Below are positions 1 to 5,432 of a stretch of DNA of 5,432 bases, piece by piece. This stretch comes from SAR116 cluster bacterium (lineage in GTDB: Bacteria > Pseudomonadota > Alphaproteobacteria > Puniceispirillales > Puniceispirillaceae), in NCBI GenBank assembly GCA_002700485.1, contig PADU01000048.1, positions 1 through 5,432 of the forward strand, written 5' to 3'. The position numbers were made by a program, and so were the translations under genes. Positions within the stretch are counted from its first letter, which is position 1. Each line of letters begins with the position of its first letter. The notes beneath the pieces are model-generated. The model saw nothing but the letters and a program-made list of their open reading frames with translations. It was not told the DNA's origin and made no database searches.

Positions 1-781
1 ATATTATTTTATTTTTCGCGCTTCTTTCCCGATTTTGCTGATACAACCATACACTAAGCAAGCTCATGAAACCTGCAGCATGCCCATTTTCCACAATTGG
101 ATATTGTGCTGAAGAATTTTGTAGAAAAAATGGAATATTCAGTTTTGCATCAACGCTCTCAAAGGCTGCCCTTAATTTGATGGTTAGGTAATGTTCCGGC
201 AAAAAGGTACAAAGTGGAACGTCGTCTAACTCGTTTGGTGTGAGCGTTTTATGCTTACAGAGTGGGTGGCCGTCAGGGAGCGCTATCATCGTCCGCAGCG
301 AAAAATCCCTAGTTGAATAAAGTTTGGAACTTTCTGGATTTTCCGCAAATCCGACGTCGAATTGTTGCGAGGCGATACTTTCGCGCACCCGTTCAGATGA
401 TTGAGCTTTGAGGTAGAATTGAGCATCTTTATGCTTTTTTGCGAAGTCAGCCATGATGTTTGGCAAGAAAATTTCTGATAAGACTGGCATGCAGGCAATG
501 CGAATTTGAAACGACTGATTCGAACTCTGAAGCATAAAGTTTTCCAGTCTTTTCATTTTTTCGAGTATTTCTTCGGCGCGTTCCAAAAAATATTTTGCTT
601 CAGGAACTGGTTGGAGGCGACCATTTTGGCGAATGAATAATTTGTAGCCGATTTGTGACTCTGCATCAGCAATCACTAGGCTTAATGCTGGTTGAGAGCG
701 ACCTAAAGCCAGAGCTGCTTTAGAAATTGAGCCAGTATTTATAACTTCTCTAATTACTGTAAGGTGCCACAATTTAAGCAC
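1..781 (-). CDS. LysR-type transcriptional regulator, C-terminus cut by left window edge
   Basis: This is a DNA-binding regulator of the LysR family, read on the minus strand as 260 uninterrupted codons with no stop before the edge. Residues about 17-37 form the winged helix-turn-helix, with the family pattern GSISKAALALGRSQPALS. A linker helix follows at about 60-80 (EAKYFLERAEEIL). The effector-binding domain starts near residue 92. It shows the usual LPDGHPLC turn (169-175) and an ENGHAAGFMSLL segment (231-242). LysR proteins are usually near 300 residues, so about 40 C-terminal residues are missing. The start is GTG at 779-781: GGAG (complement of 788-791) lies 6 nt upstream, and an in-frame TAG occurs just before it. 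A TTG four codons upstream is the only alternative. The gene is divergent from the TRAP receptor, the classic position for a LysR protein that regulates its neighbour and itself. The GRLQPVPEA segment recalls regulators of amino-acid and opine catabolism, but the inducer cannot be read from sequence. Confidence 0.95.
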   Translation of the reverse strand, partial: MLKLWHLTVIREVINTGSISKAALALGRSQPALSLVIADAESQIGYKLFIRQNGRLQPVPEAKYFLERAEEILEKMKRLENFMLQSSNQSFQIRIACMPVLSEIFLPNIMADFAKKHKDAQFYLKAQSSERVRESIASQQFDVGFAENPESSKLYSTRDFSLRTMIALPDGHPLCKHKTLTPNELDDVPLCTFLPEHYLTIKLRAAFESVDAKLNIPFFLQNSSAQYPIVENGHAAGFMSLLSVWLYQQNRERSAKNKII

Positions 782-787
782 GCTAAT

Positions 788-791
788 CTCC
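788..791 (-). promoter_or_regulatory. Ribosome binding site deciding the GTG start of the LysR gene
   Basis: The minus strand reads GGAG, then 6 nt, then GTG. This spacing supports GTG at 781 as the start rather than the TTG that overlaps the site itself. Confidence 0.7.
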
Positions 792-823
792 AACTATTGC
801 TAAATAAAGTCGTTGGTTATGTA

Positions 824-850
824 ATAATTATAAGTATTTCTTATGATTAT
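824..850. promoter_or_regulatory. Probable LysR operator: near-perfect dyad with T-N11-A core
   Basis: The left arm ATAATTATAAG (824-834) and right arm CTTATGATTAT (840-850) are inverted copies matching at 10 of 11 positions around a 5-nt spacer. The inner part is TAAG-N5-CTTA, so T831 and A843 form the T-N11-A motif typical of LysR-type regulators. It lies between the LysR gene and the divergent receptor gene. Its centre (837) is 56 nt upstream of the LysR start and about 117 nt upstream of the receptor start. It also overlaps TATAAT boxes on the minus strand, which would suit autoregulation. The sequence is seen directly; binding by the adjacent regulator is inferred. Confidence 0.75.
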
Positions 851-855
851 AACAG
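827..855 (-). promoter_or_regulatory. Candidate promoter of the LysR gene
   Basis: Read on the minus strand, a perfect TATAAT occurs at 832-827, with a weak -35 candidate CTGTTA at 855-850, 17 nt away. Transcription would start near 820, about 40 nt before the GTG. The whole element lies on the operator dyad, so a bound regulator would block it. A second minus-strand TATAAT at 851-846 is an alternative -10 box. Confidence 0.4.
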
Positions 856-865
856 TTTTTATAAT
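846..865. repeat. Second dyad next to the operator, possible secondary LysR contact site
   Basis: ATTATAA (846-852) and TTATAAT (859-865) are perfect inverted copies around 6 nt. The dyad overlaps the right arm of the main operator and continues toward the receptor gene. LysR tetramers usually contact a strong recognition site plus a weaker activation site on the promoter side, and this could be the latter. The tract is so AT-rich that chance dyads are likely, and its right arm also contains TATAAT (860-865), a possible -10 box in its own right. Confidence 0.4.
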
Positions 866-894
866 TTGGTTAAATAAATGTTCGGTTGTCTACT
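866..894 (+). promoter_or_regulatory. Candidate promoter of the TAXI receptor gene
   Basis: TTGGTT (866-871) and TCTACT (889-894) are separated by 17 nt. They match 3 and 4 of 6 bases of the sigma-70 consensus, weak as expected for an activator-dependent promoter. Transcription would begin near 901, placing the operator centre (837) close to -64, the usual site of LysR activator binding. A perfect TATAAT at 860-865 is an alternative -10 but lacks a recognisable -35 and would place the operator over the -35 region. Confidence 0.35.
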
Positions 895-941
895 TTCTAT
901 TCATCAAAAATTAAGAGGTCATTAACTTAAATCCCAAAATG

Positions 942-948
942 AAGGAGG
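942..948 (+). promoter_or_regulatory. Strong ribosome binding site of the TAXI receptor
   Basis: AAGGAGG, close to the full anti-Shine-Dalgarno complement, ends 5 nt before the ATG at 954. It selects that ATG over the in-frame ATG at 939, which precedes the site and has no purine-rich signal of its own. Confidence 0.85.
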
Positions 949-953
949 AAGAT

Positions 954-1946
954 ATGAGTAGATGGATGAAAGCAATTGCTACCTTTGTTGTAGCTAGCTT
1001 TGCGTTTGCTGGTGTTGCTGCAGCGCAGGAAATGAGATTTTTCAAAATTGGAACGGGTGGAACGGGTGGTACCTATTATCCAATTGGTGGATTGATTGCT
1101 AATGCTATTTCTAATCCGCCAGGCTCGCGTCCTTGTGACAAAGGTGGTAGCTGTGGCGTCCCTGGTCTTGTAGCGATTGCCGTTTCAACAACAGCCTCAG
1201 TCTTCAACGCTAACGCAATTCAGGAAGGTTCGCTAGATGCAGGTTTAGCAGGAGCACAGACAGTTGTTCAGAGCTACAATGGTGAAGGGAAATTTGTAAA
1301 CAATAAGAAGGAAAAGATTCGTGTAATTGCAAATCTTTATCCTGAAAGCATGCATTTGGTTCTAAAGAAAGGCACCAAGCTAAATAGCCTCAAAGATCTG
1401 AATGGAATGAAAGTTGGTGTCGCAGCAGCTGGATCAGGAACGCAAGTCTCTGTTCGTATGATACTCAAGCATTACAACATTAAGGCTGATGAATATGAGC
1501 TAAACGTAGGTCAAAGTGCTCAGCGTCTCGCTGATGGTCAAATCGATGCATTCTTTTATGCAGCAGGCACACCCTTGTCAGCTCTGATCCAGCTAGGTTC
1601 AACCAAGGGCTTCGATTTATATAGCTTCTCTTCAGATGAGCAAAAAGCTATCAACAAGATCATCCCATATTATGTTCAGGATGTGATTGAAACAGGCGTT
1701 TACGAAAATATTGGTTACGATGTGAATACAGTTGCCGTTAACGGACAACTTATCACTTCAATAGATCAGCCTGAAGACCTAATTTATGAAATCACTAAAG
1801 CTTTGTGGAACAAAAACACGCGCAAGCTTCTAGATAAAGGTCATCCTAAAGGTAAGGCTATACAGCCATCTACCGCACTTAAGGGAGTATTGATACCTCT
1901 GCACCCTGGGGCAGAGCGTTTCTATAAAGAAGCGGGCCTGATGTAA
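954..1946 (+). CDS. TAXI-family TRAP transporter solute-binding receptor
   Basis: This is the periplasmic receptor of a TAXI-type TRAP transporter, which captures a small organic anion or amino-acid-like solute and hands it to the membrane subunit encoded next. The chosen start gives 330 residues. Residues 1-24 are a Sec signal peptide: positive start (SRWMK), hydrophobic core, and a cleavage site ending VAAA before QE. The family motif IGTGGTGGTYYPIGG lies at 32-46. Cys61 and Cys67 in RPCDKGGSCGVPG could form a disulfide, as in many relatives. The second-lobe signature LKDLNGMKVGVAAAGSGT is at 146-163, LADGQIDAFFYAAGTP at 192-207, and the C-terminal HPGAERFYKEAGL at 327-339 when counted from the upstream ATG (322-334 from the chosen start, running to the last residues). 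Length is normal for the family. Substrate cannot be read from sequence; characterised TAXI proteins bind glutamate, glutamine or 2-oxoglutarate-like ligands. Starting at 939 would add five charged residues before the signal peptide. Confidence 0.96.
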   Translation: MSRWMKAIATFVVASFAFAGVAAAQEMRFFKIGTGGTGGTYYPIGGLIANAISNPPGSRPCDKGGSCGVPGLVAIAVSTTASVFNANAIQEGSLDAGLAGAQTVVQSYNGEGKFVNNKKEKIRVIANLYPESMHLVLKKGTKLNSLKDLNGMKVGVAAAGSGTQVSVRMILKHYNIKADEYELNVGQSAQRLADGQIDAFFYAAGTPLSALIQLGSTKGFDLYSFSSDEQKAINKIIPYYVQDVIETGVYENIGYDVNTVAVNGQLITSIDQPEDLIYEITKALWNKNTRKLLDKGHPKGKAIQPSTALKGVLIPLHPGAERFYKEAGLM

Positions 1947-1956
1947 ATCACTTACT

Positions 1957-1986
1957 AGGGCGGTGCATTTATGCATCGCCCTTTTT
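1957..1986 (+). terminator. Intrinsic terminator or attenuator between receptor and permease genes
   Basis: Arms AGGGCGGTGCA (1957-1967) and TGCATCGCCCT (1972-1982) pair over 11 bp with one G-T wobble around a TTTA loop. A T run follows (1982-1986). It sits 10 nt after the receptor stop and 17 nt before the permease start, with no new promoter evident. Partial termination, or protection of the receptor mRNA 3' end, would yield more receptor than permease, which suits TRAP systems. How far it reads through cannot be told from sequence. Confidence 0.85.
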
Positions 1987-1992
1987 AGCTTT

Positions 1993-1998
1993 AGGGGG
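1993..1998 (+). promoter_or_regulatory. Ribosome binding site of the TRAP permease
   Basis: AGGGGG ends 5 nt before ATG 2004. It follows the terminator T run by 6 nt, so the hairpin and the initiation site are close enough to influence each other. Confidence 0.6.
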
Positions 1999-2003
1999 TG
2001 TAA

Positions 2004-4094
2004 ATGGAAAAATTTAGTCTAGAGAGAGCTCTTTCTCTCGAGAGTAAATATGATGATTCACTGCAAACACGCCCTATTGGCTCTTGGTTAGCTAAATTCG
2101 TTCTTTTTTTTAGCGTTTTCTTCGCACTTTATCATTATGTGACTGCTGGTATTGGCGTGCCAGTAGATTTTTGGCACATGGGCGCTCACATGTCTGGTGT
2201 TATAATTTTAATATTTATTTCCTTCCCTGCATTGAAAAAAAGAAATTATACGGCTGAAAAAACTGGGTTGGACGGGAAGTTATCTGGTGTACCAGTTTAT
2301 GACTGGATCTTCATCATCATTGGGGTAGCCGCCTCTCTTTATGTTGGGTTTACCTGGTATGGCTTAGATTTTGATTTTCTTGGATTGAGTTATTCAATTC
2401 CAGAACAAGTTCTGCGTATGGGTGTGCCTCTACCAATAGATGTGGTTTTTGGCACTTTACTTATCATCGTGCTTTTAGAAGCTGTTCGTAGAACGATTGG
2501 TATTGTCGTTCCAATTATAATTTCTATTTTCATCGGTTATGCTGTTTTAGGCCCTTACATACCCATCCAAATACTGAAGCACCCAGGTTTGAGTTGGTCA
2601 TTGTTTGTCAATAACATGTATTTCCCAGACTTGGGCATCTACGGTGTTACACTCTGGATTGTTTCAACTGTTGTTTTCCACTTTGTTCTGTTTGGTGTTC
2701 TTGCTCAGCGTATAGGTTTGGGTCAATTTTTTGTTGATTTAGCTACTGTCGCTGCAGGCCGTTATACAGGTGGCTTGGCGAAGGTATCAGTAGTCTCTTC
2801 AGCCCTATTTGGAACAATATCAGGCTCATCAATAGCAAATACTGTATCCACTGGCTCACTTACTATCCCCAATATGAAAAAGAGTGGTTATCCAGGGCAT
2901 TTTGCTGGAGGTGTTGAGGCTGCTGCAAGTGCTGGTGGGCAAATCACTCCACCAATCATGGGTGCCGCGGCTTTTGTTTTAGCAGAATTTTTGGAGATAC
3001 CTTACAGTACTGTCGTGATTGCTGCAGCAATTCCCGCTGCTATGCATTACATCGGCGTAATGTCGATCGTGCATTTTAAAGCAAAGCGATTAGGGTTAAA
3101 AGGGCTTTCCTCTGACCAAATACCGCTAATTTTGGAAGTTCTTAAACGAGGGTGGATGACTGCCATCCCTCTCATTGTTCTGATTTATGTTTTGTTTTCT
3201 GGCTATTCACCTCATATGGCTGCTTTCTGGGGAATCACTGCTGTTCTGGTGGTTGGATTCATTAATCCCAATCACAGAATAACTCTGGGCGACTTAATCG
3301 CTGGAGCATCGCAAGGTGTTAAGTATGCTTTGTCAGTGGGTGCTGTCTGTGCGGCAATCGGCATTGTTGTTGGCGTTGTCAACGCTACTGGCTTAGGTTT
3401 CAGACTTGGGTTCATGGTCACAAACAGTGCTCTTGGAATGGGCGAATCTCTTCAAAGTATCTTGTTTTATATTCCCTTAATTAATTTTGAATTAGATCAG
3501 CTTACCTTATTCATCTCCCTGATTTTGATTGCAGTGACGTGTATATTGATGGGGGCGGGCCTACCAACTACAGCGCTTTATGTGATGCTTGCGACTGTTG
3601 CTCAGCCAGCACTTGGTAATTTGGGCATTCCTCCGCTCGCGTCACATCTTTTCGTACTCTATTATGGCGTTATTTCCGAAATAACACCTCCGGTTTGCGC
3701 ATCCGCTTATGCCGCCGCGGGAATTGCTGGTTCCAATCCGTTCAAAACAGGACTTTCTGCCTTCTCGCTTGGCATAGGCAAACTTCTTGTCCCTATGGTC
3801 TTTGTTTATTCACCGGCAATGCTAATTGTTTTGGATGACTATTTTACCTGGCAGGAATTTCTTCACACAGTTATCACTTGCGGTCTCGGCGTTTTTCTTT
3901 TGTCTGCCTCAGTAGCGGGATATTTCCTTGTTTCAATGAATGGTCCAAGTCGCCTGTTATTTGGGCTAGCAGGTATTTTCTTAGTTGCGCCTTCTTGGAC
4001 ATCAACTGTTTACGCATTAATTTTTGCGTCCCCAGTTCTCTTTTTACAAATCGTTCAATATATGCGTTCCCAACCCACTAAACAAAGAGTTTGA
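2004..4094 (+). CDS. TRAP transporter fused membrane subunit (small plus large permease)
   Basis: This is the inner-membrane part of the TRAP transporter: a fusion of the small (DctQ-like) and large (DctM-like) subunits in 696 residues, the usual form partnered with TAXI receptors. It imports the receptor's solute, by family knowledge with sodium. The N-terminal part (about 30-190) has a cytoplasmic start and about five hydrophobic spans, including LLEAVRRTIG near 157-166. The large-subunit part (about 210-610) shows the two related halves expected of an elevator transporter: GTISGSSIANT (270-280) with ITPPIMG (314-320), and GAGLPTTALY (517-526) with ITPPVCA (560-566). SNPFKTG (577-583) follows, then extra C-terminal spans to about 680. 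No additional soluble C-terminal domain is present, unlike some longer relatives. ATG 2004 has a purine-rich site upstream. The gene lies 57 nt after the receptor gene, behind a terminator, and is probably co-transcribed by readthrough. Confidence 0.96.
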   Translation: MEKFSLERALSLESKYDDSLQTRPIGSWLAKFVLFFSVFFALYHYVTAGIGVPVDFWHMGAHMSGVIILIFISFPALKKRNYTAEKTGLDGKLSGVPVYDWIFIIIGVAASLYVGFTWYGLDFDFLGLSYSIPEQVLRMGVPLPIDVVFGTLLIIVLLEAVRRTIGIVVPIIISIFIGYAVLGPYIPIQILKHPGLSWSLFVNNMYFPDLGIYGVTLWIVSTVVFHFVLFGVLAQRIGLGQFFVDLATVAAGRYTGGLAKVSVVSSALFGTISGSSIANTVSTGSLTIPNMKKSGYPGHFAGGVEAAASAGGQITPPIMGAAAFVLAEFLEIPYSTVVIAAAIPAAMHYIGVMSIVHFKAKRLGLKGLSSDQIPLILEVLKRGWMTAIPLIVLIYVLFSGYSPHMAAFWGITAVLVVGFINPNHRITLGDLIAGASQGVKYALSVGAVCAAIGIVVGVVNATGLGFRLGFMVTNSALGMGESLQSILFYIPLINFELDQLTLFISLILIAVTCILMGAGLPTTALYVMLATVAQPALGNLGIPPLASHLFVLYYGVISEITPPVCASAYAAAGIAGSNPFKTGLSAFSLGIGKLLVPMVFVYSPAMLIVLDDYFTWQEFLHTVITCGLGVFLLSASVAGYFLVSMNGPSRLLFGLAGIFLVAPSWTSTVYALIFASPVLFLQIVQYMRSQPTKQRV
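2018..2043 (+). repeat. AG/CT-rich inverted repeat at the start of the permease coding region
   Basis: TCTAGAGAGA (2018-2027) and TCTCTCGAGA (2034-2043) pair at 9 of 10 positions around a 6-nt loop. The hairpin begins 12 nt after the A of the start codon, inside the area a starting ribosome covers, so it could lower initiation. It encodes residues 5-14 of a cytoplasmic N-terminus. It may simply reflect repeated Ser, Leu and Arg/Glu codons. Confidence 0.35.
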
Positions 4095-4116
4095 AAGGTT
4101 ATTAAATTACTTTTGC

Positions 4117-4126
4117 ACTTCGAAGT
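4117..4126. repeat. 10-bp perfect palindrome
   Basis: ACTTCGAAGT is self-complementary. It abuts the left arm of the inverted repeat at 4126-4165. It could be a protein-binding site or part of a folded leader; a palindrome this short may also be chance. Confidence 0.3.
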
Positions 4127-4165
4127 TTTGGGCAGAGAGTAAGAGATCAAAGAAGTAGCCCAAAA
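4126..4165. repeat. Inverted repeat with 24-nt spacer upstream of the oxidoreductase
   Basis: TTTTGGGC (4126-4133) and GCCCAAAA (4158-4165) are perfect 8-bp inverted copies separated by a purine-rich 24-nt stretch. In RNA this would be a hairpin with a large loop. It lacks the adjacent T run of an intrinsic terminator. It could be an mRNA processing or stability structure, or an operator-like site. Confidence 0.4.
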
Positions 4166-4233
4166 GCTTATCAACCCAAGCAATTTTTTGTGTTGAAGGT
4201 TGAAACCACGCGGGTTGGAATGGATTAGAGGTT

Positions 4234-5432
4234 ATGGGTTTCTCTCGAAATGTGAAGAAAAGTGATGTCGTAATTGTTGGCGCTGGAATAATTGGCGTTT
4301 GTTGCGCGCTCAAATTGGCCGAACGCGGGCTTTCTGTAGTTTTAGTTGATAGAGAGGCACCCTGTGAGGGAGCAAGCTTTGGAAATGCTGGTGTGATATC
4401 ACCTTGGAGTTGTGTGCCTCAATCTGTTCCAGGTTTATGGAAAAAGTTGCCAAGATGGGTTATTGACCCAGAAGGCCCTATTTTTATCCGAAAACGTTAT
4501 TTAGCCTCTTTTCTTCCTTGGGCGTTAAAATTTCTGCAAGCAGGAAGAGCTGAAAAGGTTGAGCGAATTGGTGATGCGATGATGGTGCTCAGCAATCGTT
4601 CTCCATCACATTACCGTGAACTTCTCTCAGGAACTTCTGAATTAGAACTGGTAAAAGATTCATATTATATTTTTGCATATAAAAAGGCTGAGCAGGCTAG
4701 CTTCGATCATCTTGGCTGGCAAATGAGAATAAAACGTAAGGTGCCTCTTAGCTTAATAAATGCAGAACAACTGCAGGAACTAGAGCCTTCCATATCCAAA
4801 AAATTTGAAGCAGCAATTTTAATACATGAGCAAGCGCGCGCATTGAATCCTTTTGCGATTGGAAAAGCTTTAGTTACAAAGGCAAAGGCTTTGGGTGTTC
4901 AATTTATACAGTCTGAAGTAAAGTCAATACAAACAGATGAAAATATTTGGTCAACCAATTGTGAAGAAAATAAATATTTTTCTGATAAATTAGTCCTTGC
5001 AGCTGGTGTTTGGTCTGCTGCATTAATAAGACCGTTTGGCTATTTTTTGCCCTTGCAGGCTGAGCGTGGCTATCATCTCTTATGCCATAAACCAAATATA
5101 GTTATAAATCATTCCGTCATGGATGTTGAAAATATGTGCGTTGCAAGCCAGATGCAGTGCGGCATTCGCATAGCTGGAACAGCAGAGTTTGCGGGCATTG
5201 AGGCTAAGCCAGACCATCGCCGCGCTTTTGTTTTTAAAAAAGCATTAAAGAATTTGTTTCCATCAATTAACGTAGCTCACGCTGAACCATGGATGGGACG
5301 GCGCCCCACTTTTCCTGATAGCTTGCCGTGCATTGGGCCCGTTCCAAATCTAAAAGGGCTATTTGCAGCCTTTGGGCATTCTCATTACGGATTGGGTCAG
5401 GCCCCAAACACCGGGCAGATTGTTGCTGATTG
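4234..5432 (+). CDS. FAD-dependent amino-acid oxidoreductase (DAO/DadA-like), C-terminus cut by right edge
   Basis: This flavoenzyme of the DAO fold is expected to oxidise a C-N bond, as in D-amino acids or secondary amines, to an imino product. The window holds 399 open codons; relatives run to about 410-420, so only the last few residues are missing. Seen: the FAD dinucleotide motif VIVGAGIIG (13-21) with the acidic strand end VLVDR (36-40), the SFGNAGVIS segment (48-56) typical of DadA-like proteins, LAAGVWS (255-261), ERGYH (277-281), and the C-terminal FAD and active-site region WMGRRPTFPDSLPCIGP (353-369) with GHSHYGLGQAPNTG (381-394). ATG 4234 is the first start after an in-frame stop at 4201. 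Its ribosome site is poor: AGAGG ends only 2 nt before the ATG, and GGA lies further back at 4222-4224. No signal peptide is visible, so it is cytoplasmic or membrane-associated from the inside. It follows the transporter on the same strand, suggesting it acts on the imported compound. The exact substrate is unknown; sarcosine- or hydroxyproline-type oxidases share this fold. Confidence 0.93.
   Translation, partial: MGFSRNVKKSDVVIVGAGIIGVCCALKLAERGLSVVLVDREAPCEGASFGNAGVISPWSCVPQSVPGLWKKLPRWVIDPEGPIFIRKRYLASFLPWALKFLQAGRAEKVERIGDAMMVLSNRSPSHYRELLSGTSELELVKDSYYIFAYKKAEQASFDHLGWQMRIKRKVPLSLINAEQLQELEPSISKKFEAAILIHEQARALNPFAIGKALVTKAKALGVQFIQSEVKSIQTDENIWSTNCEENKYFSDKLVLAAGVWSAALIRPFGYFLPLQAERGYHLLCHKPNIVINHSVMDVENMCVASQMQCGIRIAGTAEFAGIEAKPDHRRAFVFKKALKNLFPSINVAHAEPWMGRRPTFPDSLPCIGPVPNLKGLFAAFGHSHYGLGQAPNTGQIVAD

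Larger units (their letters stand above)
4095..4233 (+). other. 139-nt gap between permease and FAD oxidoreductase, no gene seen
   Basis: There is no convincing coding frame here. The oxidoreductase frame has a stop at 4201-4203 and no start codon between it and 4234. The gap holds a small palindrome and an inverted repeat, listed separately. I see no convincing sigma-70 promoter and no hairpin directly followed by a T run; the T6 at 4184-4189 lies about 19 nt beyond the repeat. Co-transcription with the transporter is therefore plausible but unproven. Confidence 0.5.

Noticed and set aside
286..498. Open frame of 70 codons on the minus strand
   Set aside because: It lies in another frame wholly inside the LysR gene, whose domain pattern is clear; its own product resembles nothing.
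911..930. TTAAG-N10-CTTAA inverted repeat in the receptor leader
   Set aside because: Five-base arms in an AT-rich leader are expected by chance, and it has no loop or tail suggesting a terminator or riboswitch.
782..953. Possible riboswitch or small RNA in the divergent region
   Set aside because: The predicted leader before the receptor is only about 50 nt, with no conserved-looking stems; the dyads fit DNA operators better.
2104..2111. Run of eight T, considered as a frameshift or slippage site
   Set aside because: The permease frame reads through it normally as hydrophobic residues of the first membrane span, with no alternative frame of interest.
3878..4081. Open frame of 67 codons on the plus strand
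   Set aside because: It is an out-of-frame shadow of the permease C-terminal membrane spans.
4107..4313. Open frame of 68 codons on the minus strand crossing the gap and the oxidase start
   Set aside because: It overlaps the FAD-binding motif coding region antisense and has no recognisable product; I saw no support for a real gene.
4904..5095. Open frame of 63 codons on the minus strand
   Set aside because: It is antisense to the oxidase coding region with no family resemblance.
1..5432. Mobile element, CRISPR array, tRNA or phage genes
   Set aside because: No spaced direct repeats, terminal inverted repeats, transposase-like frames, or tRNA cloverleaf patterns were seen; nearly all of the sequence is explained by four genes of known families.

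Overview
The window carries a small catabolic or uptake locus from an AT-leaning Gram-negative bacterium. I infer a proteobacterium, probably an alphaproteobacterium and possibly marine. The grounds are the periplasmic receptor with a Sec signal peptide, the TAXI-type TRAP transporter with a fused membrane subunit, and the style of the LysR regulator and DadA-like oxidase. The lineage is a judgement from gene style, not from any marker gene.

Layout from left to right. (1) A LysR-type regulator on the minus strand (1-781) is cut by the left edge after 260 residues. (2) A very AT-rich divergent control region (782-953) holds a near-perfect dyad (824-850) with a textbook LysR T-N11-A core, a second dyad beside it, and several TATAAT boxes on both strands. 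(3) A TAXI-family solute receptor is on the plus strand (954-1946). (4) A strong intrinsic-terminator hairpin (1957-1986) follows it. (5) A fused small-plus-large TRAP membrane subunit is on the plus strand (2004-4094). (6) A 139-nt gap (4095-4233) contains a small palindrome and an inverted repeat. (7) A DAO/DadA-family FAD-dependent amino-acid oxidoreductase is on the plus strand (4234 onward) and is cut by the right edge after 399 residues.

Proposed working (inference): the receptor captures a small acidic or amino-acid-like solute in the periplasm. The fused permease imports it with a sodium gradient. The FAD enzyme oxidises an amine carbon of the imported compound or a derivative of it. 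The LysR protein senses a ligand and controls the divergent promoters through the 824-850 operator. The receptor-permease terminator would let much more receptor than permease be made.

All four gene families are known. I found no RNA gene, CRISPR array, insertion sequence or clearly new system. The points most worth following are the regulatory architecture and the unknown substrate.
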